Shown piece by piece: positions 1-13,200 of a stretch of 64,000 nucleotides of DNA. Numbering within the stretch: position 1 is the stretch's first letter; the number at the start of each line of letters is the position of its first letter. The stretch spans positions 21,206,355 to 21,270,354 of the forward strand of contig JADWOT020000002.1 of NCBI GenBank assembly GCA_036345935.2. The letters run 5' to 3'. The stretch comes from Taenia hydatigena (lineage: Eukaryota; Platyhelminthes; Cestoda; Cyclophyllidea; Taeniidae). Under the pieces are notes generated by a model. The model was not told the DNA's origin. It made no database searches and saw only the letters and a program-made list of their open reading frames with translations. Both the position numbers and the translations under genes were made by a program.

Positions 1-1846
1 ATTCAAAAATGCCCTCCTGGTTACGTGTTTGTGCGCCTGTACTTTTTGAGGTGAAATATGTTTACCCAGTGGGCTTATCTCCCCTCATTAACTGGTTAAT
101 CGTGTTTTTCCTGATTCCATCCACCGCTAATGTCTGGGTTAATATGCCGCTGTTGTTTGTACATTATTCATGAAGCAATCGTTGTCCATGTAAATGCCAC
201 TTGATGGCTCAGAAACGGACCAGGGGGCGACTTTGGTGTTTGTAAAATCGCCTTTTTTGTCTCCATTCGACAGATGTTTTGGTCTAGAGACGAAACTTGA
301 TCACATTGTCCACACAAAGGCTAATTTTAACACGAAACCCGTTTTAAAAAAGTGTCTAACACTTGAATATTTGTTACTACTTTCCTACAGAAACAAGAAT
401 ATGATGCTATCTTCTAGAATAAACTTTTTTTGTCAGCTTTTTCCCCCATCTTTGAACGACTAACCTTCTGTAAAACTTGCATGCCCCCTCTCTCCCTCTC
501 CCTCTCCCTCTCCCACTGATGTGCATCTGGGCGAGAGTAAGCCTCCTCCCTCTTTGAGTCAAACCAAGTGGGCGAATAGCAAAAAGTGAACAACTGGTGG
601 TTATTTTTGCCGCAGTCAACGCTTTGTCATTGTCGCAGTTCACTTGCGCGACGGCTACAAGGCAGACAGGCAGACAGACAGGCTGGCTACCTAGTTAGGT
701 AGTTAGCTCACTTTTTGTCGGTGCAGGGCAGGGTGTTTTTTTAAGCCAGCCAGTTAAAATCCCGCCTTATCGATTTGCTTTGACATTTTTGGGGTTTCTC
801 CAGCCCTGCCATGTGTGCTTGCTCCACTTTTTCCACCAATCAAAAGCCGCCTATCGACCGCGATGTCTTAGGCGACAGCCTATTGGTCAAAAAGGCTAAC
901 ATTTTGAGGAGGATTTTTCAAAAATTATTTTTGCTAAAATGCTTACATCTATTTAACAGATTATCGTGATTCGCTTTGATAACGTCGCACTTCAGGTGTA
1001 GTTGTCAGTGAAGATTGGAAGTCAACTTTTTGACGGTTTGAATGCGATGGGTTGGGTAATTTGGAAAATAAAAAGGTGTTTTTGGGACTTTTCGAACTTT
1101 ACTACTTTTTATGGCCTTTTTTGTTCTCAAAGACCCCTCGGATAGGCCTTCATCCAAATTTCCCTTGTTCATTTCAACAAGACGACGCTTCTTTTGGTGA
1201 TTCAGACCAATGCACAGAAATTTGTTTGGCTTGCAAGCATAACGTATTTTTGCTCTGTTGCTACTTAGTATGCATGTTTTTGCCTCAGACATCAGCGATT
1301 CGCCTTGCATTCCTTACTTGCGGATACCGTTTTTTAGCCGCATTTACTACCTCCGCCTTTGCCCAGCTTTTTGTTTTCAGTGGAGAGCCCCCGATCCCGG
1401 TTAAATCTTGATTTGCTCGTTTTGAAATCCTCCTTTTTCATTTCAAAATTTGACACAAATCGTGTTTCCTTGCTTTATGCGTTGCAATTTATACTGAACT
1501 GGGGATCGGGAGTGATGGTCATAAAATGCTTTAACTTCTATGGCCCTTATGCTGTGTAGTTCTGCGTAGATTTGGCTATTCACGGCAGATGTCCTCCTCC
1601 TCCCCCTCTTCCTCCTCCTTGGGTATTTGGGTTTTGTGTTTAATTAAGAAAAGACGGATTTCCTGTTTTTTTGGCATTACCACTAGAAAGTACCTCACTT
1701 TCTTGGTTTATTAAAATTTATGCTAAGGAGGTGCTTCTCAGTGGTGCGTTGAACGTTTGTCATTTAAGTTGCGGACACATTTTTTTTTGCAAATTTGTGT
1801 TCATCCGTAGCACATTAACAGTTTTGATACCTGTGTCACATATGTG
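1..1846. other. Gene-free flank upstream of candidate promoter
   Basis: I see no convincing exon here. The open frames are short and T/A-biased. The stretch holds a CTCTCC-type pyrimidine run near 488-515 and a short GGCAGACA-like tandem near 661-684. It could be intergenic or part of a long intron of a gene starting to the left. Confidence 0.5.
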
Positions 1847-1914
1847 TGACGTCACGCATATGTCACGGTCATGTCAATTCCTACCCTTTTGATGCATTTT
1901 TTGCTGCATAAAAG
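1847..1914 (+). promoter_or_regulatory. Candidate promoter with CRE and TATA-like box
   Basis: A perfect palindromic cAMP-response element, TGACGTCA, lies at 1847-1854. It is followed by further TGTCAC/GTCATG half-site-like words and then a TATA-like ATAAAAG at 1908-1914. An ATG opening a 119-bp coding-like stretch follows 57 bp later at 1971. The spacing suits a core promoter with a very short 5' UTR. A CRE binds bZIP factors of the CREB/ATF type in animals; its use here is inference. Confidence 0.35.
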
Positions 1915-1970
1915 CGAATGTGTGGACCTACTTACAGGTTTTTTTCTTCCACTGGTTGAGCATCACTTGA

Positions 1971-2089
1971 ATGGATCACTTTGACAGCGAAGGTGGCGGC
2001 ATCACATCAGATAATGAAATACCCGAGCTGCGGTCTAATGGGTTTACCTCGACAACTTCGGTTACGAATGTGTTAAAGCCTTGGCGCAG
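1971..2089 (+). CDS. Candidate first coding exon, unknown product
   Basis: From ATG at 1971 the frame reads 39 codons rich in Ser, Thr, Glu and Asp (it begins MDHFDSEGGG and ends in KPW), then breaks at a plausible donor, CAG|GTAGAT, in phase 2. I do not recognise the protein. The phase-2 end is compatible with the acceptor at 7671-7672, just before the POP4 start codon. It would also fit a 21-bp piece at 6819-6839, bounded by TTTTAG and GTAGGT, which enters and leaves in phase 2. The exon could therefore be an alternative N-terminus of POP4, the first exon of a separate gene, or chance. Its position just after a CRE/TATA-like block is the main support. Confidence 0.3.
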
Positions 2090-5000
2090 GTAGATCTTTT
2101 TTAGTCAAACGAGAGCTTTCATAATTCGCTTAACTACTTTGCTCTAGTTCTCTTCATGTGTTCTTTTTTCTGATTTTTGGTATTTGTAGACGCGTTGTTT
2201 TCAACTTTGCCCCCCCCCATACTTCTTATTTTTTTGAAAAAAGTTGTCAACAAAAGTAAATCATAGCGCTTCGGGTCGGTCTCAGGTGCCCGCAAAACCG
2301 AAACCGGAGAGTTAAACCAATGAGTAGAGGAGTATAAGACGTCTCTCTCTTTGCCCCACCCTCTCCTCGTCTTACGATTTATGGACAGAATGATTTGAAG
2401 GACACTGGAGAGGAAACCCTCTCTCCCTCTCTCTTCATTTAAATGTGTGCTTTATTCCTCTGCAACAACATTCTCTTCTCCTCTCCCAAACGAAGTTATT
2501 TAAAATGTTAATGTCGTTTACATTTCCCATGGATCTTTTGCATGCGCATTAATTTTGATCCAGGGTTTCCAGATGGTGAGGGTGAATTTGTGTGTGGCAT
2601 GCGCGCGCCTTTCTGTGCCATCGACCGTGCCATTTTTTCACATTCAAGGTCACTTGTGTGTGCATGTTGTGCACGTTTTTGTTTTTGCTCTCCATGAAAC
2701 TCTTCTTCTCGTGTAGTCCTCCTAAACGATTGCATAACTGCTTGTATAACGTGGACTTAAATGGCTCTGCTCTCTCAGTTACGTGAATTTTTCTCCTCCC
2801 TACCCCTTAAACATCGACACCGAGGGGGAGATGGATGGTAGATGTGCTATTTTAAGGTAAAAGTGCGATTTTTTTGCAAAAACTCGGTTGAAGCGAAATA
2901 TAGCTTCTAATGGGATAGCCTGATGAACGAATGTGGGGCCGAAGTTGGTGGAGAGGAGGAGTGCACCTGTCCATTGACCTTCATCACACAGATATTTTCT
3001 CCTCGATCATATTGGCCACGCTTATCATCGCAATCTCGGCTCAGACCTCCCTCCCTCACGTGATACGCTGTAAGGCAATGGCTCTCATTTATGCTTGCGA
3101 CTGGGTTAATGTCCCCCTGGTGGAAGAGAAACGCCCAACTGATCCGTTGACTAGACATTGCCTTTCTGCGCCTGTTTGGTTTTATAAATTTGCAGGTAGA
3201 TTTTTCATTTGAAGGTGGAGATTTCGAGCAATCGCTGATTGAAGCTACTTTACTACTACTCAACGCTTAAACAAGTAGTATATTTCGTGCAGGATAAGGT
3301 CCTCTTTGGCATCTTCCTTCGTTTGGATAGTTATGAGATGTTGTAATCTGTGATGCATGGTGTATCGACTGGGAAGGAAGAGAAGGCGGAGTAATGGGAA
3401 TGGAAGCACGGAAAGGAGGAGGAGGAGGATGGGGAGGGATCGGGAGATAATCATACTGTCGCGTGCGAGCAGCGTCCACTCGTGATGCCTTTTTCTCATC
3501 TTCTCCCCTGACCCTCTCATCGTCCGCCCGTTCGTTAGCTGTCTTTGCGTATTAGTGGGTGCATCCTGCTGCATAAATTATTCATTATCGTCAAAATCAG
3601 CTGCACTACCACCAACAGTGACTTCGACCGCGGCCATAACAGCAACAGCTAGAGTAGAGAGGGGAAACACAACTCGGTGTTCATGATTCGCTCTACACCC
3701 TCCCACCTCTACTCCGCCCTCTCTTTCGACTTTGCCTTCACCTTTTTATTTTTCTTCCTTTCCTTGTCCACCGTTGCATATCTTCCCATTGGTTAGTTGG
3801 TGGAGGTCATGTCATTGGACACGCGCACCACCCCTCACATCCTCGTCACCTCTCCTGCTATCGGTGCAAGGTTGCACAGCAGTGCTTTCCTACACGAGGT
3901 CTTTCACAAGTAGAGAAGTGTCTTCAACAATCACACGGTTAGATGGGACACTTTTCACTGAGAAGGTCATCGGAGAGCAACTATTGACCATCAGGTGTGA
4001 AGTGAACTGACACCATGTGCATGCAACACAGGCCACGTCGAAGTCAGTAGGAAGCACAGGTTAGGAGTCGAGTGGAGCAGTCTCAAGCACCAGTTGGTCA
4101 GTGGGTGAGGTCGAGATGTGATTGAATGGTTGAATGGAGGAAGTTAGTGAGAGAGTAAAGTTGATGTCGGTTGTAAACGGTTACCAGAATTAGAGCTGAA
4201 GCCGCAGCAAAGGCAAGGATTAGAGGTGGTTGGTTAGGCATTGCCCACTAGGGCTACAAACCTTTTGCAGTGACCCTAGTGACGCGACGCTGCCGACCTA
4301 GGGACAACAAAGTGTCTGTCATCGCAGGTGGTAGAGGCAACACCTTACACTGCACTCCACCGACACACCACCATTTGGAGGTGACTACGTGGTCATGTGT
4401 GATGTGTGATGCGTGATGACTGAACTCCAACAACTTGGCAGTGAGACAGAGGGTAGCATTTCATCGACTTGCGTGACTGTCAGGCCACATCCACGCCTAC
4501 CTGCCTCCCCCATCTGTCAGCCAAATGGTTTGGAAAACGCCTTTGAACGTCACTTCAACACACGCACAAATTCACTCTCACTCACTCACTCCCTCCCTCA
4601 CCCACTTACGTAGCCACAAACAACTGGCAATAACTCATCCACGCTTGGTTTGAGCCCATGCCTCCCAGTGGCCACCACGAGACAGTGCAACGGGTTTCAC
4701 CTCAAGTGGCTGTGGTGAAACGATGCCTCCTCTGTTGGCGCTTGTTGACTCACTTCCAACTGTGTGTTGTGTGCGTTGGCAACTAGTTGCCCCACGTGTC
4801 ACCTTCGCTTTCAGTTGAGGCGATGGAAGGACACCTGTGTGCAGTCTAGTAATGCAAATCGATGGCAGTCTTGAAGTCGACCACGGCCTGCGTTAGTGGT
4901 GGGTCAGTCATTCAATTGGTGAACTCCACCGACACCGATGCTGATGTTGATGAACAGTGGAAATGGTGGATCTGGTGGAATCCTCCATTCACTCCTCTTT

Positions 5001-7670
5001 TTATCCACTCCTCCACTTTTATCGCATGCATTGTACTCTCTCTTGGTGAACGGAAGTGTCCTATCCTTTGTCTTTGCCATAGCAACCACTTCCTCTACTG
5101 ACTGCTTGTCTTTCTGTCCTTCCTGTTGTTTTCGACAGAACTGGCGTTTGTACGGTGGAAGAACAGATTGCCAATGCTTTTGTTAAACACCCTCTCTTTA
5201 CACGCAGCATGAGTGAATGTGGTAGATTGACTTGGATGACTGCAATGTTGTCACTCATTTGTGTCATCGCAGTCATGTTTGCCGACTTGCGATGGCAGTG
5301 CACGTATGCACCCACCGAATCGTGTTGCCGACCCATCGAGTAGTTGGATGATGGTGATGGGGTCAGATATGGGGTACACTTTGCAGTCTTCATGGAGAGG
5401 AAGTGGAAGAGTGGCATCCAGACATTGACGACAACGCGTGTCGTGTCGTGTCATACAAGGTGGTGGTGAAAAGATCGTAGAGGAGGGACTGTGGTCGTTT
5501 ATTTCCCTACAACATCAACTGTCAGTTTCATCCCCTCACCTCTCTCACACTCTAGCCAAATGCAGTCGAAGAAGTAGATGGGATGTAGGTGTAGATTTGA
5601 ACTGCCCGTATTATGGGTGGCGTTGCTAGTTATCGTCTTGCCAAATCACCACTCGGAGGTTGGCCTTGCCAACTGTCGCATTTGTTTGCACCCATCCAAT
5701 GTCCAAAACGGGAGGCACTGCCCGCTGTCAAGAGGAGGTTGCCAACACTGAGCAGATGGGAGGCATCAAGTGGCATGTGAGTGTGTGTGTGTGTGTCATC
5801 TAAGCAACTCTGAGGCACTGTTGTGCTCATTGCCGATGAAATTGTGTGTCTCAGTCAGTCGAGTGGCCTCTCTCTTCATGTTCACTCGCTTCAGACCCTT
5901 GGTAGTGTCCTCAGAAGGGAGATAGCAGGTAAACGTCAAGGGTAGATTAGTGACCGACCCACTCCTCTCACACACCACGCTACGAGCCAAAAGTGACGCG
6001 CAAGGAGGCGGTCATCGTATCCGCCATCCAACTGACATCTTCTGCCGCCTTCTGAAGTGGCGGATGAAGATGCAGTGGAAGTGAATTGCACATCCCAATG
6101 AAGACAAGTACTGTGGCGTCAGTTGGAAATGGCATGACCTGCATCGACGACGAGGCGGTTGTGCGTCACTCCCACAAAAGGTGCGTGAGGTGCCCTTTTG
6201 ATCCACCATCTGTCACCAGTCATGCGACATCTGCTACTGTTAGGCGGTTTGAATGGCCACCTGCATTGTCCAGTCAGAGGGATGCTGCTAGTCACTGCGT
6301 TGAATCAACGTGGAATCATTCCTGCTGATAGCATTGCCAACAACAAGAAGGCATGATTGACACCAAGTTCTGTCCACTAATGTGTGCGTGTGTGTGTTGT
6401 GGTGTCTGTGGTTAGTTTTCACACTAAGGCATTTTGGACTCCTTGTGTGAAGGGAAGAAGGAGAGGAAATGGAGTGTTTGCAGTTGGTCTATTTTGACCC
6501 AGGTGGGGTGGGGAGGGGAGTGAAAACTTGACGTCATGCGACAGTGCATTTTGTGCCATTGAAAAAAGGCGAAGAGGTGGAGAGAGAGCTGCCAAACACC
6601 AGTTGTCAACTGTGCTAGTTGGCTAGTTGGCCTGAGTGGCGGCAGTGCGAAACGTGGTTGGGGAAGCAGTGAAGCATGGAACGGGCACAAGAAGAATAAG
6701 CAGGCATAGCGCGTTAAGCACCGTTGGTGGAGCAGAAGGTGAAGGGGAACTCCTTTCCTCCTCCACACTGGGAAGGCTACGTAAGATATGGGTTGAATTT
6801 TGTGGTCGTTTCTTTTAGAGTTCAAGTATGGGATTATAGGTAGGTTGGTATGGATTAGCATTTCTTTGCTCCCATTCAGTGGGACTAAAAAATATAGAGA
6901 TCATGGCTTTGTTCGCTTAAATACGCCCTTTTTTTCGTGGAATACTATGAAGCCAGTTTGTCCTTTGACTAACCGTTTGTTGTTTGTCCAGTTCTGCCGC
7001 CTTTTCCTGCTGCTGTTGAAAATTTTTTTTTTTAACATTTGTTACCTTAGCGTAGGTTGTTTTAAACTACCTGATTTAGCATTATATTGTCTGCTTTTTT
7101 TCAAACAAAAACGCATTTTAAAATGTTCCTGTATGTTTTCGAGTTAAATATCCTTAATTTTGTTGAAGATATTTACTTTCACCGCATTTCCTTTTCTGTT
7201 TCACGTATTATACTGGATTCAAGCTTTCTCTGAGCCGTCATTTTTTTTTAATACAGCCAATTTGGCCTTTTCCGTTGCATTTGTACACCTGTTACGATGA
7301 AATGCAACACTTTCTTTGCTTCATTCAGCTTTCTTCATTGCTTGCATGTGTCACCGTTTGACTTGACTGTCTGTTTACTGCCAACTCTCTGTCGACATGC
7401 GTAATATATATTCCTTAACAATCAACTCTTTTTATCATAATCTTTCAAATTTTTTTCCCTTTTTCGAAAAAGGTATGCCTATTCTAGAAGGACTCGTCAT
7501 ATTTTTGCCTTTTCAAAATCCAATTTTAATGAACATATTAGCAAAGACTAGCGCATTGTAAAGTTCCTTACTGAAATATGGCGATTTACTATGTTGCTTT
7601 GTTCATTTTCACTGTTTAGAGGTTTACTTATACTTAATAAGTAGCAATTATTTTCTCCCAAGGCGGTTTC
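2090..7670. other. Long interval without a confirmed gene
   Basis: No known gene was recognised. From about 3600 to 6780 the DNA is visibly richer in G+C than its surroundings. It holds several coding-like but interrupted frames on both strands, for example near 5155-5343 (+), 5061-5417 (-) and 5796-5990 (-). None could be chained through splice sites. The texture resembles the duplicated arms at 41.6-46.6 kb, but I saw no direct alignment. The rest, 6800-7670, is T-rich. Confidence 0.4.
5777..5797. repeat. (GT)n microsatellite
   Basis: A short uninterrupted GT dinucleotide run is visible directly in the sequence. Confidence 0.8.
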
Positions 7671-7673
7671 AGG
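7650..7673 (+). promoter_or_regulatory. Splice acceptor one base before POP4 ATG
   Basis: A pyrimidine-containing tract ends in TTTCAG at 7667-7672, leaving a single G before the ATG at 7674. So short a distance leaves no room for an ordinary 5' UTR exon boundary by chance. It suggests either a cis-spliced upstream exon (1971-2089 would fit in phase) or addition of a spliced leader in trans, which is known for many flatworm genes. Confidence 0.4.
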
Positions 7674-8849
7674 ATGAGTTCCAATTATGCCTCTGAATTT
7701 GTGAAATCGCGAATCCTGCCCCATAATCGGGGTCAGGCTATCATCAATTTGGATGAGTTTGGCTCCGCGAATTACGTGGGTTTAGCGCCACAGGCGCGAG
7801 AGGTGAGCAAAAAGGTGGCAAAATTGAGGAAAAAACCGCGACTTTTGCCTCAATTCCGTGGACAAACAGCAAAACAGTTGAAGCGGTTATTGAGACAGGA
7901 GCAGAGTGCAGACTTGAGGCGTGAAATGACCTGCCCTGTTGACCTGCCGCAAAGATTAAATGAGTTGTGGAACAGCTATGCAAAGTCTCTTGTTGATTGG
8001 ACGGGAGTTAAAAATGGTGACAAAGTTAAAAGTCGATTGGAGAATGTGCTCCGAATGGATTTGATTGGTGCACGAATGCGGGTTCTTCGCTCCATCTCCA
8101 CAAGACAGGTACGTTGAGATTATATTGCATACAATGTGGTATTCAAATGTCCAGGTTTGACGGACCAGTTTTCGGTCAGGAGAAGCACCTTTTATAATTA
8201 CAAGATTTTCTAACACAGTGCCTGCTCCCAGTGGCTGGGAATGAATTACCTGGCGATGTACAGGAGAGCCGTCAGTAGTAGTTGTTGCCCAAGCTTGGCT
8301 CTCGTCGTTGCGTGTTTTGCCCTTATGGTACCATTCCGGAAAAAAAGATATCTGAAAAATCAAAGACCTGTCTTTACTTGAATGAATCACACGCATCTAT
8401 CAAGTGAATATCCGCTTATTTATTAGTAGTTCGAGAATTTTGGTTCTTGATTTTTTATAAGTGGAGTTGGTTGTCCTACTTATAAAATATCAGTAGAACT
8501 ACGCATCACTCGCCTTCCTGGGTGAACTTCATTTTAGGTGGACTTGGAAGGCATTGTAACGATGGAGACTCGGAATATCTTCTATTTAGCCACAGAAGAT
8601 GGCAGTGGTGCTGCAGCAAAGCTTCACATTGTGCCCAAAAAGGGCACAGTGTTGTTACTTCGAATGCCGGGAGCGGAGGTGGCGTTGAACGGAAGTGCGC
8701 TAGCCTACCGACCGGTTGATAGGGCAATGAAAAAGTGGAAACCGAACCCGGCTGCTGGGACTAAGAAGCGCAAAGGAGCGCAGAGCATGGATTTGTTTAC
8801 TGATTTCCTATTTTCTGTGACAGATCCAGCGAGTACTATGGCAAAATAA
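7674..8849 (+). CDS. POP4: Ribonuclease P/MRP protein subunit POP4 (RPP29)
   Basis: POP4/RPP29 is a core protein of nuclear RNase P, which removes tRNA 5' leaders, and of RNase MRP, which acts in pre-rRNA processing. There are two exons: 7674-8108 (145 codons, donor CAG|GTACGT) and 8538-8849 (103 codons, acceptor TTTTAG, stop TAA), joined in phase 0. The product is 248 residues; the human protein is about 220. The first exon gives a basic N-terminal half with an LNELWNSY helix matching the family's LHELWKQY. The second carries the beta-barrel signature: GIVTMETRNIF, then KLHIVPKKGTV, then ALAYRPVDR, corresponding to the family's GI-L-QET--TF and K-IPK. Extra residues follow the barrel at the C-terminus. 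Calpain follows on the same strand 1.4 kb away. Identification is by recognised family motifs, and I am confident. Confidence 0.9.
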
Positions 8850-10218
8850 TGAGTGCAATTGTTTAGTTTTTGCCTATTACGACGAAACTTCTTGATAATA
8901 TGCCAAACATTGACTGAGGAGTGTTTGTAATTGGGTATGAGAATGAGTTAAAGGTAGGTGGGTAGGAGAGGACCTTTTCCTTGATTGGAAGTGCCATGCT
9001 CTTAACGTTTGCGTCTTACCTGATTGGGATCGTGTGAACTTGGAGTGTGCACCCCGTGATTGGAGCGTTTTAGTGGAAAAGAGGAGTGCAATGGGTCAAG
9101 ATTTAATGAAGCGCAAGAGGATTTTTTCTCATGTGGTAGCTAGACGCGTGTTTAACGATTGCGCTTAGTTTCCAGGAACGCTTTCCCAAACAGCGATCAT
9201 TGCAAGGTCGAACAGAGGCTGCCGTGGAAGTCGAAAAAGTTTATTTGCGCAGAAGTTAAATTGGCAGGAGGAGCTATTACCTTGTTAGCTCCACCGAGTA
9301 AGGACACACCTAAATAAACATGTTTCTCTTGTTGTCATACGCTCGTGATTCGTTTGGGCTCACGTGTCCACCATAGTAGATGCGATGGCCTCACAAGCGT
9401 TATGTGTGTGCGCATACGGAGGCGTCCAAGGTCAAATATGTGGGGTATGACGCAAGGTCTTCGAGTTAGCTCATTTGCCACTAGATTCGTCCTCCTATTT
9501 TGAGGTGTACGCTACCGTACTGATTCTATTTGCTACAACTTTAGTGAGGGTTTAGCGAGCTGCGGTGTAAGACCTGGTGGTTTTGGATGTTGGTATATGG
9601 CTAGACGTGTTATTAGTCACAATCCCTTCTGAGCGTCGAAAATGCATCTATTATGGCAGGCTTTTATGTCATTTTAGCCCACGGGGAAATTGATAGATGC
9701 TGCATTAATTAACTGTGTGGTCGACTGTAGTGACTTCTCGCGACCTACGAATCCTGCTATTTACAATAAATATGGAATGCTGACCATAAATATTTTCTTT
9801 TAGTTCTTTAGTGATTATCGTTATTTTCATTGCGACTTTGGAAAAGTAGTTTCCCCATGGTGGTGTTTTTTTAAAAACAAATGCAAATCAATTTAGATTT
9901 ATTATGTCTTTATTAAAAACTCAATTAATTGTTTCCATTTTGACAAAAATTGTGCGTGTCAAAATCGCGATTTGGCTTTGAACGTGTAGTATGGTAAAGT
10001 TACCAATGAATACATTAGTGATTTATAAAATCAACATCTCCGTTCTGCAACCAATATGCAACGTGATCTATTAAGAATAGCCTTAATACTCTTCAGTAAT
10101 TGGCTATTTTGTTAATCCAGTGCTTATATAGCCTGCCTCGTCGTTCTTAACCCCATTTCTCAGTACTCATGTGTCGTAACTCCGCTAGCTAAGCCAACTC
10201 AACCATTTCGATCGAACA
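8850..10218. other. POP4-calpain intergenic region
   Basis: No exon is evident. The interval holds the likely POP4 3' UTR and the calpain promoter and 5' UTR. AATAAA hexamers occur at 9313-9318 and 9765-9770. A TTTCTCAG acceptor-like site near 10160 could mark the calpain 5' UTR. Confidence 0.5.
9313..9318 (+). terminator. Possible POP4 polyadenylation signal
   Basis: This is the first canonical AATAAA after the POP4 stop at 8849, about 460 bp downstream. A second copy lies at 9765-9770. The choice between them is a guess. Confidence 0.3.
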
Positions 10219-13200
10219 ATGGCACAAATAGGCTTTAATATTCCTCTGATGACCGAGCTGGGTGATGGATGGCGAACTGAAAGGGCGCCGCCACCTCGTC
10301 CACCACCGCCCCGACAACCGATATCGCGCGCTTTTCAAAAGCATCAGGCGGCATCAATTAGGCGTCAAATTCAGCAAAAAGAGGTCACATCTGTCGTTTT
10401 TCAACACAGGTTTGTTGCATCGAAATCGTTGGAACACAGCAGAAAGTGGTTTCAACGCGAAGTCGAGGCACAGTTGCAGCGCGGTGGTCTATTCGAAGAT
10501 CCCTTCATGCCTCCTGTCGATTCTACAATTTGGCCAGATCGTAGCAATTCCTCATCTAAATATCGCTGGTGTAGACCAGGGGTGAGTTTTTGCCTTTCGT
10601 TAGCCTCCTATGCACTTTGCGTTCTTGTAATTTTGCAGATATTTTTTTTTTCTTTCAAGTACCTGTTTTACTCACTTGTCTTCAATTTCTTAATCGTCTT
10701 CTTTCCTTAACTTGCATTGTTGTTGCATTATTGGAAGAACCATACTTTTATCTGACTAATCATGTGCAAATATCTTGTTTATTTTTTTTCATTTTACTCC
10801 CCTTTTAATCTGCTTACTGGCCAAACTTGCATTTGTGGAGGTTGCCTTTCTCAGAATAAGAAAAACAAGGCTCTGGTTTATTAAAGATTTTTTGGTAGTT
10901 TCCGAAACACTCAGCATTTTGCATTGAGTGCATTGGTCCTAAATCTTACTTTTCCTACTGTTGGTAGCTGTCATCACTCTCTGTAACACTGTGAGCAAAG
11001 TACTTTGCTAAAATTCTCATGCTCCTCCCACCCTGTGTGAGGTTTTGCCCTTTTAAGCAAATAAGCCCTTTTTGTGCTCAATATTTTGAAAGCTTTTTTC
11101 TAAACCTATTCTTTGCTTTTAGGAAATCGTAGCCAACCCCCAATTCATAGCTGACGGTCTTAGCCGTTTCGACATTAGGCAGGGAGAATTGGGTAAAGTG
11201 TTTGCGTTCTGGCACCCTTGAGTAGCATCACGCGTTGCATTTTGCCGCATTAAATTCCAATTTTTCTTGCAGGCGATTGTTGGCTTATCGCAGCTCTGGC
11301 CTGTCTCTCCATGCACCAAAAGCTTCTCGGCGAAGTGAGTCCTTTCTAATGACATGTGTTCACTTTTTCTTTGTTCATTCTTTTTTTAAATGTCAAACAT
11401 GTGACGGGGCATACAAAGTTCAACTTTATGTGCAAATACATTCGCGTCTTGGGTGTATATGCATATGAAATCAAAAGCGTGACACTTTGAAGACCTTTCT
11501 AGGTTGCCACTTGTTCTTGGAGTAAAAAGCGCATTCTTTCATTAAAAATGCGCCAACTTCTATTCTGACATAATCATATGAATCATCATAGGCGTGCTCG
11601 CGCGGCTAGTGCATGGGAGCTTGATTATGCTTTTAACAGGGCTGTCAAAACGTCGGCTTCTGCTTTCTCGGAATAACGAATAATGGCAGAACAGTTAAAG
11701 CCAAGTGAATAATTGAGTTTGGGGTTTATGTGATGAATGAATAACTGATCGCTTCAGCGCATTGAAATAAAATGGATAAATAAATGGGTTGTTAGAAGGA
11801 GGCTGCGGTAGATGACTATGTCCCTTGACTAATAGAAAGGCGGTTGATTTGGCTCTCAATGAAACTCCCCTTCGATGAGCTGGTGGAGAGGCGGAAATGA
11901 CAGGGAGTGTGAGACTAATAAGCGTGCAAACTTACTCTCTTTCCTATTCTGCCGGTCAATTGTGACATTGAAATGTTGAAAGCTGCAATGAGGGCGGTGG
12001 TTTCATTGCCTCCAGTCTCATTAGCATGACCTATCTTCTACACCTAATCAATGGCGCATTTGATCTGGAAGTTCACTTTTCTCAGTCGTTTTGGCTGGCA
12101 GAGTGGAATACCTTGCGACAATGTGAAGAAGAGGCTTTCACAATCTCCCCTTTGCTGTACAAAGTTCAGTCAGAGATGCTACCAACTCGACAGAATCGTC
12201 GTGGATGCTTTACTACTAGTCAAAATAATCCTCTGCATGGAAAACTTTAAAACCCTCTGTTTTTTTCATACACGGCTGGGCGTGTCCTGGCACGTTCTCC
12301 ATCTACTTCACAAATGTGTGACCTTTATTCCTCAACAATTCATCATATGTGTTTTCATCAGGTCATGCATCACAAAGAGGTGTATAATGCTCCTGGTCTA
12401 AGGGTACTCACAATTGACTAGAACTTTTGTCAATTTCACTGGAGGATGGTCGGTGTTGAAATCATGGAATCAGCGTGGTTTAAGTGATCGCTTTAACTGA
12501 CAATAGATCTCCTAAAAACACTTACAACCGAACTACTCACCTCCCATCAAAGCTACTTGAAGTAACCGCACTGTCAACTTTTTAGGTGGTCCCGTGTGGG
12601 CAGTCCTTTGTGCCATCGAAGGATGGGAGCCCCCTGAACGCCAATGGTGGTTTCGCCTATGTCGGCATGTTCTGGTTCCGCTTCTGGTACTTCGGTTGCT
12701 GGGTCGATGTGGTTGTGGATGACCGATTGCCCACTGATGGGAGCCGTCTCTGCTTCATGCATTCTAGCGATCGACGGGAGTTTTGGTCCGCTTTATTGGA
12801 AAAGGCCTACGCTAAGTGAGCGAAAGAAATCCTTAAAAGTGATTTTTATTGATCCTGTTCGTGGATGCATTACGTAGAGTTGTTTCCTCCGAGGGATTGT
12901 AGACGCATTGGCATAGCTCGATGTGTTTCTCGAGGATGTAATAAAGTGTCTCGTTATGGAAGGAGGTATATTGTCAACTTAAAACTGATCTGAGAGGCTA
13001 TATGGACAGAGGTAGTGTCCGGATCATAGGCGACCGGGGTTGAAAACTTCCCAAATAACCTTTCATCCTTATTCTAGACTTATCGGAAGCTACGATGCTC
13101 TTCGCGGCGGTACCACTTCTGAGGGCATGGAAGATTTCACTGGCGGTATGTGCGAGATGATCGATTTGGGTGACAAGGCACCGGAAAACCTCTTTAGCAT

